64,000 bases of DNA from Climacteris rufus. Taxonomy: Eukaryota > Chordata > Aves > Passeriformes > Climacteridae. Numbering within the stretch: the first letter of the stretch is position 1; each line of letters begins with the position of its first letter. This document shows, one piece after another, positions 33,516 through 44,175 of this stretch. A program made the position numbers and the translations under genes. The stretch spans positions 1,666,465-1,730,464 of the forward strand of contig VZRZ01001217.1 of assembly GCA_013398175.1 (NCBI GenBank), given 5' to 3'. The notes beneath the pieces are model-generated. The model searched no databases and was not told the origin of the DNA. It saw only the letters and a program-made list of their open reading frames with translations.

Positions 33516-35449
33516 GTAAGAATTACAACTGCATTTACATATATGGGGATCAGAGTCTGAATCAGTGAATCAGCTGCTGAATTTGATGGAAGTATGGGCA
33601 CTTGGAAAGGTGCTGAGCTAATAGCTCTTGAACTCTGTAGAGGCTCTTCAAGAGATGTTGAAGCAGCTTTGGAAAAAAGCACTTCATTTCTGTTGGTTTT
33701 GGGAGAAGAGAGCTTCAGTGGCAGCAAACATCCTGTAATAGAGTGGCTTTTTTTATTGTGTTCAAAAAAAAAAAGAAAGAAAAATCTCTGTTTTGAGCTG
33801 TTATTAATTGTCACTGTGCAATTGAAAGGTCAAACCTGATGTTCTTGCTCAAGCAAAATGCTTTGGAAAGCCAATGGAGTTTTGCCTGAGAAAATACTGG
33901 ATAGAAGCATGCACAAATGTCAGAATTGGGACTAGATTTGAACTGGATTCAGGCATTAGTTAAGAGAGTTCCAGAATAAGCTCTAAGTGTTGAAAGAGTG
34001 CTATCTTTAAAGGGTGCTTCTACTTAAGAAATGAGGTGTGATACCCTTAATTTATAAACCCTCAGGAAGGAGAAGCAAGTGTCTGTAATTTATGGCTGTT
34101 CCCTTGGTCCTGGGGGTGTGAACGACCAAGATGTCATTAAATTAGTCTAAGGTCAGTGTAAATGCTGCTCCTAAAAGTGTCAGCTGCTTGTCCACATCCT
34201 GACCCACCTGAGCAGGTGATGCCAGGGTGACTTTCAATCCAGGCCTGTTCAGAATGTCTTTGCATCCATTTTTTCATGAATGGGCTTCAACCAGCAGGAC
34301 TATTTACAGTGTACTATAATATATCCCATAACTATCCATGGTGCAGCAAGCAGGAAGCTGCTGGAAGAAGTGACATTTCGTTTGTTCAGCAGCTGCTTAA
34401 GCAGCTCTGCTGCTTGTCTCTTTTCAACCTGAACTTAGTCCCACACCAAAGATCCTGCTCTGTGATCTCTTCTGTGGCACTTAGCCTGTAATGTTCAGCA
34501 GACCATTTTTTTGGTGTGACTTCTGAAGCACGGGCTGAAATGCTTCTTATTTTTGTGTGAAGTTCCTAATTTGACCTTTGCAGATCTGTTGAGAGTAACC
34601 AATCATGGGATAGGAAAGGTAATGGCTAATTTTTGTGAACAACTTACACAATGCAGCATCCTAAATTAAATAATGAAATGTTAACAGCAAACTTCTCGTA
34701 AGTTATTTTGAGAGGGAAATGGAAAAGAAGTTCACAAGTCTATTCAAATAAATCTGAAAATATCTCAAACTACTCACAAACAAAAGAAAAGAGATGGAGA
34801 TTTCCCAAGAAATTTATTATACTGCTCAACTCTATTCCTGTCCAAAAGGTTGGGAAAATGAACAGCCATTTCTTTCTTTTGCAATTTATTTTCCAAACAG
34901 GATGGGACACAAAGTATTAGGTAGATTGTGGGTATTCTTGCATCGAGTGGCATCCCCTGGAAGTGGAATCAAATGTTTGCAAGTCTCATGTCACTCTGAT
35001 ATTGATGAATGAGACCTTTTTATTGGTATTTTGTCTCCTCAGTTATGGCATGGTGGATGGAGCTGAAGATACTGAGGGATTCTTAACTCTTTAAATAACA
35101 GTAATGGTAATACTAGAGGCTGGAAAGTCTAAACCAGGTATCAGCTATCCTTGTGGTAAAGCTTGACACAATCTCTCTATAGAATTATTTCCATACACTA
35201 TTTAAAGGGTAAGATAAACTAGAGTAAATAAATAACACTCCTTTGCAGCAAAAGATGGAAAAAGTTCGGGCTCTTCACTTTGAGAAGTGCCTTGTTCATA
35301 GTGCACAATTTTGTCACAGTCAGAAGATTGTGATTGTGGAGTTTTCTCTACTCTGACAAATGAAGGTATAACAGGAGCCAACAAACAGCAGAAGGAGGAT
35401 CTGTTCAAACCAGGATTAAGGCTGCATTTTTAACAATGAGCTTATTTAA

Positions 35450-35650
35450 CCAGGTTGGAAAAAATTACCCAGGAACATTGTGGATCTCCATCATTGGAAG
35501 TCTTTAAATCAAGAATGAATGTCTTTCTGATGACCACGCTTGTTGCTATAGCAGGAGTTACAGGCTTTGAAATTCCATGGCTTGTGTCATCCAGGGAGCC
35601 AGGGTAGGTGATTGCATTTGGTCTCCAGTGGCCTTCCAGTCCCTGCAAAG
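35450..35650 (+). mobile_element. Ancient CR1 LINE 3' end, plus orientation
   Basis: The + strand reads gtggatctccatcattggaa, then gtctttaaatcaagaatgaa, then tgtctttctgatgacc. Further on come gcaggagttacagg, ttccatggcttgtgtcatcc, aggtgattgcatttggtctc and ggccttcca. These follow, in order, the 3' region of an old CR1/L3-type LINE shared by many amniotes (CTCCATC..TGGAAGTCTTTAA, then ATTCTATGGCCTGTGTTATGC). It is much more diverged than the minus-strand CR1 copies elsewhere in the window and lies in the opposite orientation, so it is an older insertion. Borders are approximate, and the open frames at 35442-35765 are by-products. Confidence 0.82.
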
Positions 35651-38643
35651 CCTTCAGCTGGATTGCTGCTTGCAGCATGTCTGGAAGAGGAAAAGTAACA
35701 TTTCTCATAGCTGGACAATAGATGACAAGTGGTTTCCACTGGAATTACAGATCAAGGCTTTTTGAATTTTCCAGGCAATGCACTGATTTTTCAGGGAATA
35801 AGGAAACTGCCAAAGGACCTTTTGGTCTTTTAAAATTTCATTACAGCAGCCTTTCCACTCCTGCCCCTTGTTGTCCCCTGCACAGTGGGGTGTAGAGGTG
35901 AACAATGCAGAGAAGTGGGGTACTGGTCCAAATAGGGAAACACAGGCCTGGAATGAGTGTGTTTGCATTGGGCATCCTTTCAATGGCATTCATTAAGCTG
36001 ACTGAATTTCTCTGAGTGCTCTGAAAGGAGTTTTGGAAGAAAACAAGTTTTCAGCAATTTGAAAAAAAAAATCTATTTCATTTGCAAATGGCATCTATTG
36101 ACTGAGGCTGGCAGTAATGTTTATGAATTACCACAGACACACGAAGAACAGGATTTACACAGTTACTTGCAAACTGCATTGCCAGAACCACTGTATTCCT
36201 ATAGCACTCCTAATCAGATATACCAGATAACGGTAAATGTTATGTACACAAAAGAGAAGAAACAAATAGGCATTCCTTAGTGGTGTTCTTTTGCAAATAG
36301 ACCAGCATTGTGCACACACTTGCAGCTGCCCATGGCCAATTAATTAAACCACAGAATAGCTGCAAGTATTTACCTGATGGCTGGAGTTTGGAAAAGCTGT
36401 AACATAAGTGGCTTAGTACATAAAATAGATTTGCTTTACATTTCAACAGACCTGCTGGTGAGAGCAAATGATAGAAAAAAAAAGAGGAAAAAGCTAAAAT
36501 GGAAACAAATAGATTATGTTTCCAAAATCCTACCAAGTATGTGATGCACTGAAGTGGTCAGACTCTTAACTGCTTGTAAATCTGCCTAGACTGGGGTTGT
36601 GAAATTACTTTTAGTGTGACAGCAGAAACCTTTCTAATGCTACCATTGTGGCACCATGTCAGCTGAGTAAGAGGCAGCAAGAATGGCATAAAAATCAAGT
36701 GAGCAAGCTGAGAAGGAGGCAGTTTAGCCATAGAAAATTTTATGTCCAAGTAGAGGACATAATAGAATTGTATTTATAACCTGTGAACTTCTGAAATCCT
36801 AGGGAGAGTACATCTGAGGACAGTGTTGTGGCTTTACATAGTCCAACTAGGAGCTATTTCATTTTTGAGGAAGAGCATCAAGAATTCTTGCTCAGCTGCT
36901 TAACAGAGTGTGTTAGAGCTCTGCTGTCCTCTATGGAAGCAGTGCCTTCCCAGCACAACAGTCTTGCCAACCTCAGCATCCCCCTGAGTTATATCTGATG
37001 CTTTCTTAAATCTTTAAACTTGGTTTAAAATGAAAGAGCTTCAAATAAATGTCTTTCAGTTACTTTTATTTCCTGTCTGGTTTGGGAGTTTGCTGTTGGT
37101 AGGGAATAAGATTTTTGTGGTCTTGGAAGGATGCTTTCTGCTGTTGGACATTTGGCATACCTCATGCATCAGGCTGAGGCATGGTGGCAGCAAGGAGCAC
37201 TTTGGAAGAGGAACAAGGCTGAAGAAGATGCCTTTGTGGAGGAGTTCTGGAAATCACAAGAGTTGTGTGGACAGGCTGTGGGTACATATTAGGATTTTAG
37301 GTTGGGGTTTTTTAAGGCACTGAGTAAAAAAGTGGGAGACTGCAGAAGTTCAGCTGAGCATTTCTGCTGATGTCCTCAGCTGTGGAAGCATTAACAATGT
37401 TGACACCCACTGTCAGCTTCTGGTTTCAGATTCACTCCACTAGGATGAGAGACATGAGGAGTTCATGTGCCTGAGACATTCCAAGCTGTCTATAGGCTAG
37501 AGAAGATAACAGTGCATCAGCTTATATTTTTATGGGTTTGCTTGTAATTACAGGAAGGGAAAATTGAGTTTTTGAAGTGTTCATTCCAGTGGGAAAAGAA
37601 ATGCAGAGCCACTTCTGAAAATCTTGTCTGCAGTTTATTTTGAAAATGGAACCGTAAGTTTTTAATCTCAGTTCTGTGAAAAATGTCAAAGATGGAAAAA
37701 AGCATTAAGTCCTGCATGTGAGCAGAAATAGAGATGACAGTTCTACCTGATTAATTCTGAAGAAAACCAGCACAGCTTTATGCAAATGAAATTGCTCAAA
37801 AGTATATAAAGACCCAAAAAATTAAACGAAGGGAGGTGAAAGCTGGCTTTTGAATATCAAACTCAAAAGAACTTCTTACTGAACTTTGAATTGTAACAAT
37901 TCAATTTCTCCAAGCTACTCAAACAAATTGAGCTTTGTCTTCCAGGCCAATGGAAATATTTTATACAGTGCTGTTGCAAAGTAAAATGGCTCCAGTGACT
38001 CTGTGGAAAAGGGGGAAGGTTCCCAGGCTTTCTGTTCCAAATCCAGTTGAATTTCAAGTCTCATGCTCAGTTTCACTTTCAGAGTGCCCTAAGAGAAAAT
38101 GTAATTTAGACTAGAGCCGCATTCACAAGTTAATGGTACTGACTGTAATCATTCAAAATGATGGATATTGGAATTTTTCCCCCTTTACAGGAGGAATTGC
38201 ATTTCTCAATGTCACATAAGGGAAAGAAACAAACATGCAGGAACAGTAACTGGCCCTCAAATCTTTGAAGATACATGTGTGTTTCCAAAGCTGAAGTAAT
38301 TTTCCTGCCAGAAATCATTGTGACGGAAAGTTAGAGCTCCTGTATCTGTGTCCTTTGTACTGTGCTGACCTGGTTAATGATACCATTCTGTGTATTAGAG
38401 AAAAACTGGGAATTGTGGAAGAAGCAGAAAGATCATCAAGCAGGCTAGAGTTTGTCCTCTGTGGGAGCTAGGTGGGGAGGGTCAGCCTGTCACTTGGAGA
38501 CTATTGGATGGGCACAGTCCTTACAGTTAAGCTCAGCACCATCCAATGAAGCAAAGGTCAGAAAGACCTCAAAACACTGAAAACAACAGATGGTAGAACA
38601 ACAGCATAACAAAAAGCAGGTGGAAGCTAACGCACCTACTCAG
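35651..38643. other. Intergenic, with a possible conserved element at 36300-36440
   Basis: No gene was seen. At 36300-36440 a CAGCTG E-box, a CCATGG, and CCAATTAATTAAACCACA (homeodomain core next to a RUNX-like AACCACA) occur together. This resembles a developmental enhancer, but it is only a motif impression. Confidence 0.35.
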
Positions 38644-39096
38644 TGTGATGCCTAAGGTTTTAACCCTTACGTTTTTCGAATTCTGTATTGCCTAATACAT
38701 AACTCTGAGATGCTTATAGCCTGTTAGCTGCTGTTCTCTCATGCTAAGATAGACAGAACAGTGCCTCTCTGGGCTTGCTCTTCAAGGACACTTAGACTGC
38801 CCAGGCCCAAGCTTCTAAAGGGGGGGGGGAGCAAGCTAGGGGAGCTACGGGGAAATTGCAAAGTTCGAATTGGTGAATTTATGCTGATGTGCAAATGGAC
38901 CAAACCTATAAAGGTGTGGAGAACTCGTGACTCGTCCATTTTGGGTGTAGCCCCTAGCGGGGCTTTGTCTGCCCTCAATGTACCTTTGAAGGCCTTTCAA
39001 ATAAACACCCACCTTTATTCCCTTACTCCTGTCTAGTCTCTGTTTTTAGGTCAGCCTTTCAAGGCAACAAGTGTCTCTTAAGGAGGCACATGTCAA
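38644..39096 (+). mobile_element. Solo LTR of an endogenous retrovirus, class II (ERVK-like), plus orientation
   Basis: The element starts TGTGATGCCTAAGG and ends near AGGCACATGTCA, giving roughly inverted termini. It is flanked by ACTCAG on both sides (38638-38643 and 39097-39102), a 6-base target-site duplication as expected for ERVK-type integration. Inside are a TATAAA at 38907-38912 (promoter), an AATAAA at 39000-39005 (poly(A) signal) about 90 bases later, and a CT-rich U5-like stretch. A run of 10 G lies at 38820-38829. No gag, pol or env remnant adjoins it, so it is a recombination-derived solo LTR. The exact right end is uncertain by a base or two. Confidence 0.75.
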
Positions 39097-40417
39097 ACTC
39101 AGGGATAATAATGAGGGTTTAGCCATTTAGACAATGAGCACTCAACCCTGAGGGACTAACTGCATGGATGCATGTTGTACTCAGAACTAGTTCCTAGTCT
39201 TCACCTTCACGTGATTTCTCTTCCAGATGACAATTATCCATTCAGTATTAATGGGAGCAGTACACACAGACAAGGTTTTATGTCGCTCTGCAGTGTCTTA
39301 TGGCCAAAGAGAGAGCTGAAACCTCTGTTACATTGCTAGACTTCACTGAAGCTTTGTCAGAGTGAAGCACAAGGTATTACTGTTATGATGTTGGAGGGGC
39401 AGTATTCCCAAGAATCTGGACAAGAATATTGAGTGGAATAATATTAGAAGCTTCTCGTGCACCCTTATTGCTGACATATCTAATCAGAGGCATATCCCAT
39501 TATCCTAAATTATTGCAGTGTTGGCTGAGGTCTGGTGTTTTTCCATGGTTTTCCCTTATGTGTGACTGCCATGATGTGGAGGAGACAGAGGGGGTGATAT
39601 AATCAGGTGATTTTCCTAAGCAGTAGTAGGGGGGGGTCTTGGTAGATATTTCTGTTCTCTGCTCTTCTCAGGTGCCTCCCTTCAGAAGAACTCCCTTATC
39701 TGAAGGGCTTTTTCCTTTAAAAAGGCAGGGAATAATACCAGGGGAAAAAAAGTAATAAAAGGAAGGCAGCTTCTCTGGTGTTTTGGGGAACATTTTTGTG
39801 GAAAGACTTCTAACATTTGTTTTTGCAAAGAGATACCTTAAAACACTGACAATTGACAAACAAGCTGGAGAGGGTAACTGGATTGTATCAAGACTGGTGA
39901 TGCATTGACATTTGGTGTCACGGCTCCATTAATCAAAAATATTTTGGAGGGAATTCTTCCTGGTTCCTTCATCCCCAAATAATTTACACTGGGAGCAGTG
40001 GGTCTAAACCTCTTTGGCAGACTGAATGGAGGAGCATGATGAACAGCTAGGCTGGCTCCTGAGTGACCAGACACTGCTTTGCCAGGGCTCTCCTTTTTTT
40101 CCAGGTATGCAGTTAGTCTGTTGTGCCTGGAGGGAGCTCACAGTAGATATTTCTGAATGATAAAATAAAAGGGGGCTGAGGGCCCAGAGACTCAACAGAG
40201 GATCTTAGGTGAAAGAAAGCTCAGTTGTTAACCTTCCTGTGCCTGATATGTGGTTTGTCAATTAGGCAGCAGAAGCTGAGTTGGTTGTATATTGACCTAC
40301 AAACATTAAACAACTGGCTGGGAGCCATATCCTGTGAAGTCTGTACTGTCCTTTTGATTTGAAAAGCAGCACCACAGTTGTGGTTCCACTTAAAGTTTTT
40401 GAAACAGAGGCTTTAGT

Positions 40418-40455
40418 AAAAAAAAAAAAGAAAAAGAGAGAGAGAGAAAGAAAAG
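40418..40455. repeat. Poly(A)/(GA)n low-complexity tract
   Basis: A run of A followed by aaaaagagagagagagaaag makes a purine-only tract of about 38 bases. Confidence 0.9.
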
Positions 40456-42799
40456 TATCTTTCACCAGGTGCACTTTGACTGTTTATTTGAAAAAAATAA
40501 AAAGGGTTTTGCACAGAAATATCCTTAGTTTTCCAAGGGTTATTAACATGCATAGCCATGCCTGGCTTGACCGTGCAGTGTGCTCCTAGACAGAATGACA
40601 AAGCTGGAAAAATGAAGTCAAGGAAATATGAGCTGATTTATTTTTTATGTGTAACAAGCTAAACCTTGATCCAGTGCATCTGTGGAGCAAAAGAATATTT
40701 ATTCAGTTCCACCATCGAAAACACTGAGAAACACATGAGGTGAGTGTGAATTGTCTCAGCTGAACTCATGTATTCTCCAGGCATAATTAAACACTGGCCC
40801 AATTTTTAATGTGGGCTACTTAATTGGATGTCAGAAATTCCACATTTGGAGGTTCAGTTTGACCTTTAGTTACATAAAAGAAGCATTTAAGAGTCTCCAG
40901 TGAGTGTCAGTGTCTGAATGCAAATGCCTTACTTGAAAACTGTGCTCCTTTACAATGATGCATTCCAGGAGGAGAAAGCCCTGATCCTGCAAACAGTTTG
41001 GAGCAGGCTTCAGCTTGCTGCCACTAACACCAGCTTGCTGGAATCCACTCATTCCAGGGAATGGCATGCTAGTAAATACAAGCAGATGTGAAAGCAGTTG
41101 CAGGGTTCAGGTCCAAATTAGCATGAGATTTTTCTCCCATCTCAGTACTTAAAAATATGAGAATATACTTTAGTTTCAAGGTAGGAATTCAGAAAGCTCA
41201 GATCTTTCTCAAGTGCCAGAGGATCTGCAGAGAAAACCCGAAAATAGTTACAGTGAGACTTTCAGTAAGTGGTAGAGCCTGTTAAAGCTGGGGTGACCAG
41301 ATGAAAAATGGGACTTTGGTGTACATACAAGGTCATTTTTGATCCTGGCAGCCCAGAGGAGATAAATACTACTGAGACCTGGCAAGAATCCCTGGTTTTC
41401 CATCCACCTAGGAAAGAAGCAAGGGATGTAGACAGGTATTCTTGCTCATAGCTATTAGAGATGTTGGTAATGCCTAGTGAAGTGTCCTGAAGGAACACTT
41501 CTGCAATAAGGAAGTCCTAAAGCACATGAAACTGTTTGCTCAGTGAAACTTTATCTATGCCCCCAGACCTGGAGAGACTCTTGCAGCTCCTGCTGCTCAA
41601 ATTTGACACCTGTCAGTCCATGGCACAGCAGGGTTAAGGCCATGGGAAGCAGGTAATCCAGTGCAGGCTTGTGTGGGATGGGCCTCACGGGTAACACAGT
41701 ACCCCAAAAGTGTCTCAAGGATCCCTTTGCACACAGGCTGTGATTCCCTTTCTGTGGTTAAAAAATAGTCTTATTACAACACCAGGAAATTAACTCATCA
41801 AGGGAAACGCTTTGCTGGCTACTTAGGAAATGCTGGGAGCTGCTTACAAGGTTTAGGAATGAGACTCTCCAGACTTAGCTTGGGTATGTATGTGCAGGTC
41901 AGTGTTTACTATGGTGTTAGGCTGAAAAGGCAAACTGAGGTTCTTGTTCAACGCAATTAATGTACAAAAATGTAGTTTTAAGGGTAAAAATGTCATCAGT
42001 AAAAGACATTGCTCACCAAAGAGTGTTCCCCACTTGCCAACTACTACTTGGCAGGAACAAGCAGGCAAGGTCATTAGTGTGGTGCTTTCTGGAGAAGAAT
42101 GCAATGTACTCCATACAAACTGCAAATTCCAGGGGATGCCAAACTACCAGCGCAGAGTCATTTTGTTTGCTGAGCCACAGGGGATGTTAAAAATCTGCAG
42201 AGAATTTCTCAACTTTAAATGAATGTTCTTTCTGCATAGAGCTTGCAATTCATACAGGGCAAATGTCCACGAGAAAACAAAATTAAATGAAAATTGAGCT
42301 GTCAGTCAGCACTGAGTGTGCTTCTCTAACTTGAATTGCATCATATTACTCACTAGTGCAACTGTATATATGTAAAACAATTTACACAATTAGAGCTGGC
42401 TGGTCTAAGTATGTAAAGTACTTAAGCAGAGAATTGCCCAGGAGAGTTAATTTTGTCTTTAATTCTTTTTCTCTTTGTATCTGTTAAAAAAAAAGTTTCA
42501 CGGATAAAGCAATAGAGGTTCTTTCCAGGCACAAAAAAATACTGTGTGGATAAATGTAGTATTTTGATCATAACCTATGGAATATGCGGGGGAGCAATCT
42601 ACAGCCTTGGTATTTCTAGTATTTGTTAAATCACAAGTTGATGTCTGCAATATTATGACCAAAGCTTCAAAAGTTATGAAATATTTTTAAGCAAAATTAA
42701 ATTTGAGTTCACATTTCCAAGTTTTTCTCTGTAATTCTGTGCACTAAAGGAACTGGGAGCTCTGTGGACCTAAAAGGAACACTGCAATTCTCAAGATTC

Positions 42800-42836
42800 C
42801 CTTTTTTTTCCTTTTCTTTTCTTTTCTTTTTTTTTG
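42800..42836. repeat. Pyrimidine tract (TTTTC)n
   Basis: This is a pure T/C stretch with repeated cttttctttt units. It gives rise to Phe/Lys-rich chance frames on both strands. Confidence 0.9.
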
Positions 42837-44145
42837 AAAAATATCCACTCAGTATCGGAATAAGTAGCAAAAACCCCGTGAGTGTGACAATCCTCTTGTC
42901 ACACCAAATTTCCTGCACTTATGTTTTTCAAACAGATGATGGCCCTGGTGAGAGGGTGAGACTGTGTACAAATGTTTGTGGTTCAGAGCCCAGTTTTCCA
43001 AAGAGAAGTCCAGAACACACAGTACGTCACCTGTTTGTACTCCAGCTCCATGAGGCAACAGACAGAATTATCCAGCCTTTCCAGATCAGCTCTCCCGTGG
43101 GGCTTCAGAGCTGAGTTTTGGTCTCTGCTACACACAAAAATGTTTCCCCACATGAATTAAAATATTACTTCTTGGCTGTACAGCATGCTACAGGCTTTAT
43201 CCACTGGTGTTACACTTTTATACTGTGTTAACCATTCCCAAACTAAGGTGGGGAGATGGGCTTGCCAGTGTAGTATTAGTCTGCCTTTGGCTAAGGAAGT
43301 GTTTGCATTTCTTGTTATTGCTGCTAAGCAGATTATTCACTGTTTATGTGAAAAAAATTTATCATGTCTTACAAGTTTGTAATATACCTAACAAGAGACA
43401 GAGGGGCTTTTGCCAAGTGGGGTTCCTCTACCTCTGATTTGGTCCATTTTTGTGACTGACTTTGGGAGCAGCAGCAATCAAACCCTGCTTTTGTTTCATG
43501 TTATGCGAGTTTAGAGCCAAGTGAATACCTGGACATGGCAAAAGAAGGATTGCTGCTGTTTTTAGTAGCATTGGAGAGTATTCAGTGAATAGTACCAACA
43601 AAGACTTTACTAAAGTTTACTAAAATGAGGACTGACCAACTAGCCTTTCTCCTAGAACTTACTTCTGGTTTGTGAAGGGAAAACCTCCCCTGTGAGAATG
43701 AGCAACTTCATGCCAGTATACAAGTTCTGTGTGCTGCCAGTCAGCAGGGGAATCAGCCAGTTTCAGACATCCCAATGGGAATGTTTGTTCTGCCCCATGG
43801 TCATCCATACTGGGGCATCTGTTGCCTCCTTTCCCACTTGTGCTCCCCTGACCCTCCTCTGTGGACATACCTGATACACAGGCCAGGTGCTGGCTCCCAA
43901 AACATGGAGCAAGTCCAGCAAAGGTAGACTTGAGCAATCCTTCTCCCATGTCAGATTGCTGAACACACACCCAGCAGGAGCACAGAGCATGACTATTGCA
44001 TACAGAAGTGAAGCAGCTGGCTAAAGGCAGCTCTGGATTTTATTACAGTTTCTACATACTCAGGTATTGTGCAGTTCCATTGATTATTATTGCATTTTTA
44101 GCATTTACAACTATTTCTAGTTCTTTCATTGTAAAAGGGCTTTGG

Positions 44146-44175
44146 CCAGGTGGCTTTCAGCCAGGTGGCTTTTGG
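44146..44175. repeat. 15-base tandem duplication
   Basis: ccaggtggctttcag at 44146-44160 is followed directly by ccaggtggcttttgg at 44161-44175 (13 of 15 identical). Each copy holds a CAGGTG E-box. Confidence 0.85.

Larger units (their letters stand above)
28771..35449. other. Intergenic, no gene recognised
   Basis: This is ordinary intergenic DNA. A near-perfect small hairpin lies at 30298-30325, an AT microsatellite at 33491-33515 and an A-rich tract at about 33764-33785. The frame at 30510-30821 on the minus strand is Cys-containing but matches no family I know. Confidence 0.5.
39103..44145. other. Intergenic, no gene recognised
   Basis: This segment holds an A/GA-rich tract at 40418-40455 and a pyrimidine tract at 42800-42836. 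At 40740-40880 there is an AT-rich stretch with CATAATTAAACA, TTTTTAATG and CTTAATTGGATG cores that could be regulatory. Nothing else is supported. Confidence 0.45.

Noticed and set aside
38718..39124. Alternative LTR borders using TGTTAGCTG at 38723 and TAGCC duplications
   Set aside because: The right end would not finish in CA, and the 5-base match is weaker than the ACTCAG pair with TG..CA-type ends.
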